Shown piece after piece: positions 16,457 through 25,461 of a DNA stretch of 64,000 nucleotides. The stretch lies in assembly GCF_000162575.1 (NCBI RefSeq), contig NZ_CM000776.2, positions 624,950-688,949 on the forward strand, given 5' to 3'. Position 1 is the first letter of the stretch. Each line of letters opens with the position of its first letter. A program made the translations under genes and the position numbers. Origin of the DNA: Helicobacter canadensis MIT 98-5491 (lineage in GTDB: Bacteria; Campylobacterota; Campylobacteria; Campylobacterales; Helicobacteraceae). A model generated the notes under the pieces. That model saw only the letters and a list, made by a program, of their open reading frames with translations, did no database searches and was not told the DNA's origin.

Positions 16457-18571
16457 ATGAATAAGGTTTTGAGTTTATTGCTTTGGGCTATCATTGCATT
16501 TATTGGTGCATGGGGCTTTGGTGTTTTGGCATTACATAGAGGTGAGCAGATTTCAGCTGTATGGATTGTTGTAGCAGCAGTCTGTATTTATGCTATTGGA
16601 TATCGGTTTTATTCTAAGTATATTGCTTTAAAGGTGCTTGGGCTTGATGACAATCGTGCAACCCCTGCTTTAACTATGAATGATGGTAGAGATTTTGTTC
16701 CTACTAACAAAATTGTTCTTTTTGGGCATCATTTTGCTGCGATTGCTGGAGCTGGTCCGCTTGTAGGTCCGATTTTGGCTGCACAAATGGGTTATTTGCC
16801 AAGTATGATTTGGATTGTTGTGGGGGTTGTTCTAGCAGGAGCTGTGCATGATTTTACTGTGCTTTTTATTTCTACGCGTCGAAATGGTAAAAGTTTAGGA
16901 GAGATGATTAAACTAGAGCTTGGTAAGGGTGTAGGAAGTATTGCAATGATAGGGATTTTGGGTATTATGATGCTAATTATTGCAATTTTGGCACTTGTTG
17001 TAGTGAATGCACTAGCAGAATCACCTTGGGGGCTTTTTACAATTGCAATGACAATTCCTATTGCCATTTATATGGGAATACATATGAGATTCTTGCGTCC
17101 TGGCAGAATTGGTGAAGCAAGTATTATAGGGTTTATTTTATTGATTTTGGCGTTATATTATGGAAGTGTTGTAGCAGAAAATGAATTTTTATCTTCCATT
17201 TTTACTTTAAGTCCTGTTACATTAACTTATATTATGATTGCATATGGTTTTGTTGCTGCAATTTTGCCTGTTTGGTTTTTGCTTGCACCTAGGGATTATT
17301 TGAGCACATTTTTAAAAATTGGTGTTATTGTGCTTATGGGACTTGGAATCTTGATTGTAAGACCAGACGTGCAATTTCCTAGCATTACGAAATTTATTGA
17401 TGGAAGCGGTCCTGTTTTTAGTGGTCAGCTTTTCCCTTTTTTGTTTATTACCATTGCTTGTGGAGCTATTAGTGGATTCCACGCATTAATTTCAAGTGGA
17501 ACTACACCAAAAATGCTTGAAAAAGAATCTCATGCTAGAATGGTTGGATATGGCTCTATGATTATGGAATCAGCAGTTGCCGTTATGGCTTTGATTGCAG
17601 CTTGTATTTTGACTCCAGGTTTATATTTTGCTATCAATGTTGCTCCTGCTGGACTTGGAACAACGGGGATTTCTGATGTTGCACAAGCAGCAAGTATAGC
17701 TGCACAAACAATTAGCAATTTTGGATTTGTTATCACGCCTCAAGAAATCTTGGGAATGGCTGAGAGTATTGGAGAGAATAGTGTGTTAAGTCGCACAGGT
17801 GGAGCACCTACTTTTGCTATCGGATTGGCGATGATTGTTTCTGAAATACCTTTATTTAATCAAGGTTCTATTGCATTTTGGTATCATTTTGCTATTTTGT
17901 TTGAAGCGCTTTTTATTCTTACTGCCGTTGATGCTGGGACTAGAGCAGGAAGATTTATGGTGCAAGATATTTTAGGAAATGTTTATAAGCCAATTGGGAA
18001 TATTCATTCGATATTTTGGGGAGTTGTTGCAACTTTAATTTGCGTTGTGGCTTGGGGTTATATTCTTTATCAAGGTGTAACAGATCCACAAGGTGGAATC
18101 AAATCACTTTGGACACTTTTTGGAGTTTCTAACCAAATGTTAGCAGGTATGGCACTTTTGCTTGTAATTGCCGTTTTATTTAAAATGGGTCGAGGCAAAC
18201 AAGCTTGGGTTGCTATTATCCCAGCGGTTTGGGTTTTGGTTTCAACTCTTTATGCAGGTATTTTAAAGTTGCTTCCTGCTAATGGTGAGAAGATTCATGA
18301 TTCTGTTAGCCACATTGCACTTTGGCAAATCAATAGTGCAAAAGCTGCAAGTGAGACCAATATAGAATTGGCAGAAAAATTTGCCACCATTGCTACTAAT
18401 AATCTAATTAATGCGGGGTTGTGTGCATTTTTTATGATAGTAACTTGTTTGGTGCTATTGCAAACAATTCGTATTTGTTGGAAATGCACCAAGGGTGAAA
18501 ATGATATTCCACTTGCTGAATCGCCTTATCTTAAAGCTAGTGATTATGAAGGTAAAGTGATAGCCCACTAA
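16457..18571 (+). CDS. cstA: Carbon starvation protein CstA (peptide/pyruvate transporter family)
   Basis: A 704-residue polytopic inner-membrane protein with about 16-18 hydrophobic segments. CstA signatures: the early AVCIYAIGYRFYSKYIA, FGHHFAAIAGAGPLVGPILAAQMGYLP (around residue 95), GAVHDFTVLFIS, SGFHALISSGTTPKML and DAGTRAGRFMVQD. Family members take up peptides or pyruvate during carbon limitation. It stands alone, with a 274-base upstream gap after the tRNA that holds an AAGGA ribosome site and AT-rich DNA, and with a strong terminator behind it. Confidence 0.95.
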   Translation: MNKVLSLLLWAIIAFIGAWGFGVLALHRGEQISAVWIVVAAVCIYAIGYRFYSKYIALKVLGLDDNRATPALTMNDGRDFVPTNKIVLFGHHFAAIAGAGPLVGPILAAQMGYLPSMIWIVVGVVLAGAVHDFTVLFISTRRNGKSLGEMIKLELGKGVGSIAMIGILGIMMLIIAILALVVVNALAESPWGLFTIAMTIPIAIYMGIHMRFLRPGRIGEASIIGFILLILALYYGSVVAENEFLSSIFTLSPVTLTYIMIAYGFVAAILPVWFLLAPRDYLSTFLKIGVIVLMGLGILIVRPDVQFPSITKFIDGSGPVFSGQLFPFLFITIACGAISGFHALISSGTTPKMLEKESHARMVGYGSMIMESAVAVMALIAACILTPGLYFAINVAPAGLGTTGISDVAQAASIAAQTISNFGFVITPQEILGMAESIGENSVLSRTGGAPTFAIGLAMIVSEIPLFNQGSIAFWYHFAILFEALFILTAVDAGTRAGRFMVQDILGNVYKPIGNIHSIFWGVVATLICVVAWGYILYQGVTDPQGGIKSLWTLFGVSNQMLAGMALLLVIAVLFKMGRGKQAWVAIIPAVWVLVSTLYAGILKLLPANGEKIHDSVSHIALWQINSAKAASETNIELAEKFATIATNNLINAGLCAFFMIVTCLVLLQTIRICWKCTKGENDIPLAESPYLKASDYEGKVIAH

Positions 18572-18573
18572 AT

Positions 18574-18597
18574 AAAATAGGCTTTTAAGCCTATTTT
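18574..18597 (+). terminator. Rho-independent terminator after cstA
   Basis: A perfect 11-bp stem (AAAATAGGCTT / AAGCCTATTTT) with a two-base loop begins 3 bases past the cstA stop. The 3' arm ends in TTTT. The 232 bases from here to the next gene are very AT-rich and hold nothing else I can support. Confidence 0.8.
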
Positions 18598-18829
18598 AAA
18601 ATTTTCTACTTTTTAGACTCTCAGATAATTTCTTAGAATTTAAATTATTATTTTCTATCTTAAATTTTATATTGTTAGAGTATTTTTGAGAATATTTTTG
18701 TCTTTAATTAAAATCTTGATTGCATTATGAATTTGAGTTCGTTTTTTGTAGTTTTGGCTATATTTACTTGAAGTGATAAATGATAGAATCCAAAGATAAA
18801 GGTTGATTTAAAATTGATAGCATATAAAA

Positions 18830-19087
18830 CTATGTGTATTTAAAAAAACTGCAAATGTCTATATCTAATGCTTTTGATATTTTGTATAGATGTTCTAAAT
18901 TAAAATGCTTTCCATAGCGACAACTCTCGCAATTTGAATAGAAAGCGACAGATTTAATGCCTATTTCAAGTGCTAAATCTAGCTGCGAAATTCCTTTTTT
19001 CTGTCGCACATTTCTCACGATCTTAGAGATGTTTTGATAAAAATTTAGAATTTCTTCTTCGGTTGTATTTACAAAATGATTATCCAT
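18830..19087 (-). CDS. XRE-family helix-turn-helix regulator
   Basis: An 85-residue DNA-binding protein with a Cro/CI-type helix-turn-helix: ISKIVRNVRQKKGISQLDLA, then IGIKSVAFYSNCESCRYG and LYKISKALDIDICSFF, the usual five-helix order. There is no second domain. Two copies of a perfect 12-bp palindrome lie in the divergent intergenic region, one 8 bases in front of its own start codon, which suggests autoregulation and control of the divergent small gene. The small size and isolation are reminiscent of regulators of mobile or toxin-type modules, but no phage or transfer gene is near. Confidence 0.8.
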   Translation of the reverse strand: MDNHFVNTTEEEILNFYQNISKIVRNVRQKKGISQLDLALEIGIKSVAFYSNCESCRYGKHFNLEHLYKISKALDIDICSFFKYT

Positions 19088-19095
19088 TGTAATTT

Positions 19096-19107
19096 ATCCT
19101 ATAGGAT
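19096..19107. promoter_or_regulatory. Palindromic operator copy 1 (ATCCTATAGGAT)
   Basis: A perfect 12-bp palindrome, extended by near-symmetric TTA/TAA flanks, ending 8 bases from the XRE start codon on the minus strand. Its AGGAT half also lies where the XRE ribosome site would be, so a bound repressor could block both transcription and ribosome entry. Confidence 0.6.
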
Positions 19108-19151
19108 TAATTTATACTTAAAATTTACAATGTTATAATTCTGAATTCTAT

Positions 19152-19163
19152 ATCCTATAGGAT
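19152..19163. promoter_or_regulatory. Palindromic operator copy 2 (ATCCTATAGGAT)
   Basis: An identical 12-bp palindrome, with its centre 56 bp from that of copy 1 and 22 bases upstream of the ATG of the divergent small gene. Two identical palindromes flanking a divergent promoter region are the standard arrangement for an operator pair of the neighbouring XRE regulator. Confidence 0.6.
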
Positions 19164-19185
19164 AAATTACAAAAAAGGTTGAAAA

Positions 19186-19420
19186 ATGAAAAAAAATATT
19201 TATCGTGGTATTATTTGCTTTGTTTGCTAATTTTTGCTTTGCAGCTGATGATGAGCTTACTAATGATATTACAAATAAGGCAATAGATATAGGTTTTGGA
19301 GCGATTAGTGGGTTTTTATCTGGAAAAAGTGGAGAGGAAATAGCAAAAGAAGCAAAAGAAAAAACAATTGAAGCTACCAAAGAAACTGCTAATAAAAAGC
19401 TTGATGAAGTTAAAAAATAG
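19186..19420 (+). pseudogene. Small secreted protein gene, frameshifted in an A8 run
   Basis: The ATG at 19186 is followed by eight A and a frame that stops after 14 codons. Removing one A restores a 77-residue reading frame that begins MKKIFIVVLFALFANFCFA, a textbook signal peptide with an AxA-like cleavage site, followed by ADDEL and an amphipathic, Lys/Glu-rich helix ending NKKLDEVKK. The intact frame can otherwise start only at GTG 19205, inside the signal peptide. AAAAAAGG precedes the ATG. The mature product has glycine-containing (GFGAISGFLSGKSG) and charged helical parts and no recognised domain. It may be switchable, decayed, or carry a sequence error. Confidence 0.6.
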
Positions 19421-19425
19421 TGATT

Positions 19426-19443
19426 TCTCCCATTAATGGGAGA
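19426..19443. terminator. Shared hairpin between convergent genes
   Basis: A perfect 18-bp palindrome (TCTCCCATTAATGGGAGA) lies between the stops of the small secreted gene and the maf gene. It could terminate both directions, although flanking T runs are weak. Confidence 0.5.
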
Positions 19444-19447
19444 GTGA

Positions 19448-21376
19448 TTATTGATTGTATTTGGCTGTGAGCTTCATCCATTGTTTTGTTGCCCGTTTAG
19501 CGATTTCTAAAGTCGCATCCATTCCTCCTGCTAATGAGAAAAGCCAAAATTTGTGTGCATAAAGCCAATCAATCTGTTTAACTTGTTTTTCAATAAGTGT
19601 TTTTACAGGACGCACGGCTATTTTTGCAAACTCTAATTCTTGATGCACAATGTAAGATTGAACGGCATCAGAAAAGACTTTGATAAAAATATCTTCTTGA
19701 AAGAAAAGTTTAATATCATCAATTTCTTCAAGAAGCTTGTCCATTTTTTTGAAATTGATTTTTTCTAATTTGTTTGCTTTATTTAAGTGTTCCAATTCTT
19801 CTGTCATTTTGACAACTTTTAAGAAAGTTTTTTCCACTACTTTTTTCTTTTTATAGCCATAATCCAAAAATTCTTTTACTTTAGATTGAATATGTTTTTG
19901 GTTTGCTTTAATTTGTTCTTTGCTAGGAGGAGTGAGCTTGATAGCTTTCTTTTTTGTTTTTGGGAGTGATTGCAAAGCTTCTAGGAATGGAATTTCTTTT
20001 GTTCCTACGATTCTTGCTCCTCCTTCTGTTGAGTTAATCACTTCCATTTCATAAGGTGTTTCAGCAATGTCTTTTTCAAAGAAGTTTAAAAACATTTTCC
20101 ACACCGAAGTAGTTTCAACAACTCCAACTCCACCATAAGCAGGCACTACAAGTTTTTCAGTTGCATTTTCTTTGCGTTTATATTGAGATTCTGTTTCTCC
20201 AAAAATCGCATCTTTGGAATGCGTTTTCCCATCTTCAGAAAACGCTAGATCTTGTCCGATAAAAATACACCGCTTAAAGTGCGAATGCACAATAATTTCA
20301 TATGCCATATTAGCTGCACTCATTCCAATTCCAGCATAACCATAATCTTGCAAATCAAAGAATCTAGTATAGCCAAATGGACGCATACTAAAAGACTTAA
20401 TGCCTTGTGTAATCGCATTGGTAGTGGCTTTATGCACAATGCTTGTAAGGGCAAAAATAACGCCTTTTTGAGCTTCTTTTGGAGTTTTGATGAAAAAATC
20501 CGCAGTGGGTTCTACACGCTCTAGTGTTGCAACGATATCGGGTTTTATTCCGTGTTTGGTGAGAATCGGGAAAGATGCATCAACAGAGATAATTGTAATA
20601 TAGGGTGCATATTCTTTTAGCAGCGGTATTTGTTTATATAAAGAAGGTCCTGTAGAGACAATTACGGCTGTGTCTGTTGTTTTTGCATTAGAGATTAATT
20701 CTTTGAAACTTGGGGTAGTGATGAGCTCTGGGAGATTTAAAAGATGGTGTTCTAAGCCAATTAAAGCATCTGTTGAATCATTTCCTACTGCAATAACATG
20801 ATGCTCCAAGCTTCTAGTGATAATCGCATTTAAATCAAGACATTCTTCTGTGTATTTGCCATAATAGCTATTGTAAATATGAAGATTGTAAATTTTAGAA
20901 TAAATCCATTGACCCTCTTTGACAAGATATTGATCAAGTTGTCCAAAATTAATCGTTTTAGTCCAAAAAATCAAAATTTTTTCTTCTAGAATCTCTTGTT
21001 CAAAATCCACAAAATTAAGTGCAATGTAAATGAGTTCTAATTCAGGTTCAAAAATAAAAAGTTTCTTCAATGAAGGGTTGCTGGAGAGATATTTATAAAA
21101 AATCCCATTTCCCATTCCAAAAAAATAAAAGAAAGGATAAAGATTGTAAGGTTCAAATTCTTTGATTTTTTGAGTGATTTCTGCCAATGGTTCTTTAGAG
21201 AAAAGTGCCACTTTGTTTTCTTTATCGTAAATATTAATATTTAGCGGATCATTTCCAATATACACTTCATATTTTTTGTTTGGTTCTAGAATTTTAAGTT
21301 GTGCAGCTAGAAGTGGATTTTTTTGATAGAGTGCTTTGAGATTTTTTTCAAGCCTTGGGTTAAGAGTATCTGACAT
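19448..21376 (-). CDS. Motility accessory factor (Maf/DUF115) flagellin glycosyltransferase
   Basis: A 642-residue protein of the Maf family. The central MAF_flag10/DUF115 domain (about residues 190-420) has the STGPSLYKQIPLLKEY motif, IISVDASFPILTKHGIKPD and FIGQDLAFSEDGKTHS, as in MptE-like enzymes; the long helical C-terminus is Lys-rich. Maf proteins in Campylobacter, Helicobacter and Aeromonas are needed for flagellin glycosylation with nonulosonic acids, and flagella do not assemble without them. It sits directly downstream of flaB on the same strand with an AAGGAA ribosome site, a neighbour relation I recall from H. pylori. A terminator between them implies partial read-through or its own promoter. 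Confidence 0.85.
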   Translation of the reverse strand: MSDTLNPRLEKNLKALYQKNPLLAAQLKILEPNKKYEVYIGNDPLNINIYDKENKVALFSKEPLAEITQKIKEFEPYNLYPFFYFFGMGNGIFYKYLSSNPSLKKLFIFEPELELIYIALNFVDFEQEILEEKILIFWTKTINFGQLDQYLVKEGQWIYSKIYNLHIYNSYYGKYTEECLDLNAIITRSLEHHVIAVGNDSTDALIGLEHHLLNLPELITTPSFKELISNAKTTDTAVIVSTGPSLYKQIPLLKEYAPYITIISVDASFPILTKHGIKPDIVATLERVEPTADFFIKTPKEAQKGVIFALTSIVHKATTNAITQGIKSFSMRPFGYTRFFDLQDYGYAGIGMSAANMAYEIIVHSHFKRCIFIGQDLAFSEDGKTHSKDAIFGETESQYKRKENATEKLVVPAYGGVGVVETTSVWKMFLNFFEKDIAETPYEMEVINSTEGGARIVGTKEIPFLEALQSLPKTKKKAIKLTPPSKEQIKANQKHIQSKVKEFLDYGYKKKKVVEKTFLKVVKMTEELEHLNKANKLEKINFKKMDKLLEEIDDIKLFFQEDIFIKVFSDAVQSYIVHQELEFAKIAVRPVKTLIEKQVKQIDWLYAHKFWLFSLAGGMDATLEIAKRATKQWMKLTAKYNQ

Positions 21377-21397
21377 AGGATTCCTTGAAGTATAAGC

Positions 21398-21432
21398 TTA
21401 AAAAGTCTAAAGCCAAAAAGGCTAAAAGACTT
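21398..21432 (-). terminator. Rho-independent terminator of flaB
   Basis: On the minus strand a stem AAGTCT-TT-AGCC / GGCT-TT-AGACTT with a T5 loop overlaps the flaB stop codon and is followed by TTTTT. This is the expected strong terminator of an abundant flagellin transcript. Confidence 0.7.
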
Positions 21433-22981
21433 ATTGTAAAAGTTGGAGAATGTTTTGTTGCACTTGGTTGGCTTGTGCCATTGCAAAGCTTCCTGATTGT
21501 GCAAGAATGTTTGTTTTAGAGAAGTTTGCAGATTCTTCAGCGAAGTCTGTATCGCGGATTTGTGATTCAGCGGATTTCACATTTACTTGCGTTACGGTAA
21601 TGTTGTTAATAGTTGAAACAAGTTGTTGTTGCACAGAACCAAGGTCAGCACGGATTTTATCTAAATGTTCTTGTGCAGATTGCGCCATATCCATAACTGC
21701 CATAGCACCTTCTAGGCTTGTTACTCCAGCCCCAATTCCATTAGAATTAACAGCAGCAACAGCTGTATTGGCATTAGCTCCAATGGCAGAAGCAATATTA
21801 GCATCAAACTCACCATTAACACTTCTTAGATTCACAGTGTATTGTGCGATTCCGGAACCATTTTGAATGTTGGTTGCACCAGAGTGTAAGCCAACTTGAG
21901 AGAAATTTGTTCCAGATACTAAAATGTCTCTTGCATTAAGACGAATGAGAGTTAAGCGTCCAACAATAGCGTGCGTTGTCCCTGAAACTCCAGCAAATGA
22001 ACCTCCACCAAGAACAGAGGAGCCGCTAGCTACTTGGACAGAAATTGCTCGTCCATCGGTGCTTGTAAGCTGTAATGCTCCTGAAATGCTTAAAGAAGCT
22101 TGCACACCTGTTCTTTCTTTTTGAGCATTGATGGCATTAATGAGTCTTCCATCATAATCATTTTTTTGGACATCATTCACATCGCCAATAGCAATACCAT
22201 TAATAACTAATCCCCTAACAGTTCCTGAAGCAATTGCTCCAGCCCCTTGCCCCATTACATTATAAGTTGCCCTCACGCCTAAAGTATCAGAGTTTTTATT
22301 GATGGCTTCGGCTAATGCACCAATTCCTGTTCCTGCTGAAGTAGAGATTTTAATTGATTCGATGGCGTAATTATTAGTTCCATCTGTGTTTAAAAATCTT
22401 AAAGTTACTTCATTGAGATTGCTTGATCCCGCACTTACGGACATTTCAGCTCCTGTTTCATAGCGAACATGTCCTATTTTATGAGAATTAGTTGGTTGGA
22501 TAGAGGCTTTAACAGTAATATTAGAATAAGCACCAATTTGAAATTCTTTGTTAGTGAAAGCACCAGAGAGCATTTGTTGTCCATTGAAGCTTGTTGTATT
22601 GGCGATATTGTCAAGTTCTTCCATAAGTCTTAGAATATCACTTTGTAGCGCATTTCTTGTTGTGGTGGTTTGACCATCTTGTGCTGCTTGTGTGGCTTTT
22701 GTTTTGATTGTATCTAGAATTTTAATTTGCTCATCCATTGCTTTATCGGCTGTTTGAATCATACCAATAGCATCATTAGCGTTTCTTGTGGCTTGACCCA
22801 ATGCAGCTGCTTGAGAACGGAGGCTATCGGCAATCGCCATTCCCGATGCGTCATCCGCGGCTTTATTGATTCTTAAACCAGAGCTTAATTTCTCTAGAGA
22901 TTCTGACATGTTTCTATTATTAACAAGACCAGAAGTGTGTGCGTTTAACGCATTAACATTTGTGTATATCCTATAACTCAT
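21431..22981 (-). CDS. flaB: Flagellin (FlaB type)
   Basis: A 516-residue flagellin. The conserved N-terminal D0/D1 ([53 protein letters not shown]) and C-terminal D1/D0 ([21 protein letters not shown], ending [11 protein letters not shown]) bracket a variable central region rich in Ser, Thr, Gly and Asn that would carry O-glycans. Segments such as [15 protein letters not shown] and [15 protein letters not shown] resemble the minor H. pylori flagellin FlaB more than FlaA, as does the sigma-54 promoter. The AAGGAT ribosome site lies 6 bases upstream. Confidence 0.9.
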   Translation of the reverse strand: MSYRIYTNVNALNAHTSGLVNNRNMSESLEKLSSGLRINKAADDASGMAIADSLRSQAAALGQATRNANDAIGMIQTADKAMDEQIKILDTIKTKATQAAQDGQTTTTRNALQSDILRLMEELDNIANTTSFNGQQMLSGAFTNKEFQIGAYSNITVKASIQPTNSHKIGHVRYETGAEMSVSAGSSNLNEVTLRFLNTDGTNNYAIESIKISTSAGTGIGALAEAINKNSDTLGVRATYNVMGQGAGAIASGTVRGLVINGIAIGDVNDVQKNDYDGRLINAINAQKERTGVQASLSISGALQLTSTDGRAISVQVASGSSVLGGGSFAGVSGTTHAIVGRLTLIRLNARDILVSGTNFSQVGLHSGATNIQNGSGIAQYTVNLRSVNGEFDANIASAIGANANTAVAAVNSNGIGAGVTSLEGAMAVMDMAQSAQEHLDKIRADLGSVQQQLVSTINNITVTQVNVKSAESQIRDTDFAEESANFSKTNILAQSGSFAMAQANQVQQNILQLLQ

Positions 22982-23020
22982 TATGCATCCTTTGCAAAAA
23001 ATTAAATTCGCAAGATCTAA

Positions 23021-23037
23021 AGCAATATGTGTTCCAC
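23021..23037 (-). promoter_or_regulatory. Sigma-54 (RpoN) promoter of flaB
   Basis: On the minus strand TGGAAC-N5-TTGCT gives the invariant GG-N10-GC spacing of sigma-54 promoters, about 40 bases upstream of the flaB ATG. In H. pylori flaB belongs to the RpoN/FlgR class of flagellar genes, so the match of site and gene is consistent. Confidence 0.85.
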
Positions 23038-23068
23038 TTTTTAATATAGTAAAAAATGATTAGCTAAG

Positions 23069-23095
23069 TAAAGTTTTGATAGAATATGCCGATAG
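23069..23095 (+). promoter_or_regulatory. Sigma-28 (FliA) promoter of the glycan locus
   Basis: TAAAGTTT-N11-GCCGATAG matches the flagellar sigma-28 consensus (TAAAGTTT-N11-GCCGATAA) at 15 of 16 positions with exact spacing. It points at the glycosyltransferase gene that starts 32 bases downstream. A TATAAT at 23111-23116 is a second, vegetative candidate, but it would leave almost no leader. Confidence 0.85.
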
Positions 23096-23127
23096 TATGA
23101 GAAATTATTTTATAATGAAAGAATTTT

Positions 23128-25461
23128 ATGCAGATTCAAACACAAGAGATTTTAAATAGACTTAAAGAAGCAAAAACTAAAGAGAATATTAATGAATGTA
23201 TGTTGTTAATCCGTGCTTTTGGGCAGGAATGGCAGAAACAATTGGAAGATTCTTATAGAGAAGAAATTATTGCTTTATTAAAAGAAAAGATTTTAGAAAT
23301 TATTGTTTCTAAGGGGGATATTTTAGATAAGTCTATTTTATGGGCTTATGGGCTTTTTAAATGCAAAGAAGAAACTCAAAAAGATGAGAGATTTTTCAAA
23401 TACTTTGAATTCTGTTCTCCCTATGTAGAAGATGCCAATGCTTCCTATTATGAAAGGTTGTTGTTTATTGAATTTGCAAGTGCAGCTTTGCTGCTTAGTG
23501 GGGACAAAGAAGGGGCAGTGAAGTTTTTTTTCTCCAAAGTGATTTATTTGAGCTTGAGAGAAAATTATATGGTGGAGCTAGATCCTTTTGCAAGGGAGTT
23601 TCTATATTATTATGAGATTCCAGTAGAATGGATTTTGGAGATTCAAAGGGAAGCTTTGAAATGGGAGAATTTCTCTAAGCTTGATGATTTTACTAAAAAG
23701 ACAATATTTTTGTGGAATATGCATTGTTTTTGGAATGTGAAACATTATTTTAATCATCTAAAATGGAGGGAGAATTTTCCTGTTTGGCTTGATTGCTTAA
23801 AAGGATTATTAGAACAAGGCAATCTTGATATGGCGATGTATGTGGAGTTTTATATTTATCATAAATTTGGTAACTCTGCGCAAACCCAAGAAGATTGGCA
23901 AGAATATAATGATAAGGTAGTAAAACTTGTAGAGCCTTATTATGTGGAATATGGTAAGAATCTCCCTAAGTGCAAGGCAAGTATAGGTGGCAAATCGGGA
24001 GAAAAGATTAAGATTGCTCTTATTAAAGATAGGATTGTTGAGAATTCACCTTATAAGGTAGAATATTCGCTTTGCAAGGCTTTAATGCAAAATGAAGAGT
24101 TTGCTAGTCAATATGAATTGGTTGTGTATAGTATGAACTACATCCAAAAAAGCGAGGATGGAATTGAGGCTATGCAGAGCTTTGTGCAGGTTGGAGTGCC
24201 TGTGGTGTGTCCGGCTTATCAGCTAACAAGACAACATGGCTATTATTACTCGCATTTGCAAAAGGCATTATCAATAAGACAATCTCTTCTAAGTGAAGGG
24301 GTAGATATTATTATCATTACAGGCACCATTGATTGTGCAGATTTTTTGTTTGCGACAAGAAGTGCTCCTAAGCAGATTTATTGGAGTCATGGGAATGGTC
24401 GGTATGATATTGTGGGGATTGATGAAAGGATAAGTCATTTTTCTCCATCAAACACGCCTTATGTTTTTAAAAGTTTTTCAGTGCCGATGGATATTGAAAG
24501 ATTTTATAATCCACCAAGAGATCCAAAGCTCATAGAGGCAGAGAGGGCAAAATATCCTATCACAAAAGACACGGTAGTTTTGGGTGTGATAGGTAGGCTT
24601 GTCAAAGTGGATAGTGATGAGTATTTAGAGTGCATTGCAGAGGTTATGAAAAAACACTCCAATACGATTTTTATCGCTGCTGGAAGTGGGAATATGCCGG
24701 TGATTAGAGAGAAGGTTGAAAAACTTGGGATTTCGGATCGATTTTTTATGCCTGGATTTGTGGATCCACATATTTATGGGCATATCATTGATATTTTTTG
24801 TAATACTTTTCCTATGGGGCAAGGGGAGAGTTTAAGTGAATTTATACATAAAAAAGGAACTTTTTTGACAAGGGTTGATAATAGATTAGACATTGAAGAT
24901 GATAAAATGTATAAATTAAAAATGAGCGATAAAGTATTAATTTATTTTGAAAACCTTGAAGCACTTACTCCCAAAGTAGAGGGATATAGTGAATTTATAA
25001 AAGGGGATATTATTTTTATTTACAATAAAAAAGATTGTTCTTTAGATACTGAAGTGCAAAAAAGAGCGTTATATTGTGAATTTACCCATAAAGAAATGTT
25101 ACAGATTGGAGATTATTCTTGCAAGGTTAAAATGAATAATAAAGTTGAGTATATTACAGGAAATTTTATTAGAGAAAAACAAAATATATGGCAAGTTTAT
25201 TATGCTGAAAATTTAAAATATTATCTTGATATTGTTAATACACTCTCTTGCTATCTTGATGATAGTGGTAGATATGTTGGGTGGTTGTGTGGTGGATTTG
25301 GTTTTAAGGGCTATTATAAAAATTTAGCAGAAATGATAGAGAATAATGAAATTAGAAGCAAGTTGGATGCGTTATTTAAGTTACATAATAAACTGACTTA
25401 TAACAATCAGGTTAGAATTTGTAATCAAAGTTTTGTGGGAGCTGTCAATGCAGAGAATTAA
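23128..25461 (+). CDS. Large GT-B glycosyltransferase with helical N-terminal domain
   Basis: A 777-residue cytoplasmic protein. The first 290 residues are mainly helical without a known motif. A GT-B fold follows: an N-half from KIKIALIKDRIVE (about 292) to IYWSHGNGRYDIV (about 415), and a nucleotide-sugar-binding C-half with VVLGVIGRLVKVDSDEYLE (about 480), FFMPGFVDPHIYGHI and the acidic GQGESLSEFIHKKG loop (about 570). The arrangement recalls protein O-/N-glycosyltransferases with helical N-domains (GT41-like), but the match is by architecture only. It is the first gene of the long plus-strand locus and is led by a FliA promoter, so flagellin or a flagellum-linked glycan is an attractive acceptor. 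It overlaps the next gene by 14 bases. Confidence 0.7.
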   Translation: MQIQTQEILNRLKEAKTKENINECMLLIRAFGQEWQKQLEDSYREEIIALLKEKILEIIVSKGDILDKSILWAYGLFKCKEETQKDERFFKYFEFCSPYVEDANASYYERLLFIEFASAALLLSGDKEGAVKFFFSKVIYLSLRENYMVELDPFAREFLYYYEIPVEWILEIQREALKWENFSKLDDFTKKTIFLWNMHCFWNVKHYFNHLKWRENFPVWLDCLKGLLEQGNLDMAMYVEFYIYHKFGNSAQTQEDWQEYNDKVVKLVEPYYVEYGKNLPKCKASIGGKSGEKIKIALIKDRIVENSPYKVEYSLCKALMQNEEFASQYELVVYSMNYIQKSEDGIEAMQSFVQVGVPVVCPAYQLTRQHGYYYSHLQKALSIRQSLLSEGVDIIIITGTIDCADFLFATRSAPKQIYWSHGNGRYDIVGIDERISHFSPSNTPYVFKSFSVPMDIERFYNPPRDPKLIEAERAKYPITKDTVVLGVIGRLVKVDSDEYLECIAEVMKKHSNTIFIAAGSGNMPVIREKVEKLGISDRFFMPGFVDPHIYGHIIDIFCNTFPMGQGESLSEFIHKKGTFLTRVDNRLDIEDDKMYKLKMSDKVLIYFENLEALTPKVEGYSEFIKGDIIFIYNKKDCSLDTEVQKRALYCEFTHKEMLQIGDYSCKVKMNNKVEYITGNFIREKQNIWQVYYAENLKYYLDIVNTLSCYLDDSGRYVGWLCGGFGFKGYYKNLAEMIENNEIRSKLDALFKLHNKLTYNNQVRICNQSFVGAVNAEN

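Noticed and set aside
18830-19087. Prophage repressor
   Set aside because: No integrase, attachment repeat or phage structural gene lies nearby; the two palindromes point to a local two-gene module.
23111-23116. TATAAT as the main promoter of the 23128 gene
   Set aside because: A perfect -10, but it would leave a leader of only about five bases. The FliA promoter just upstream fits better; both may be used.
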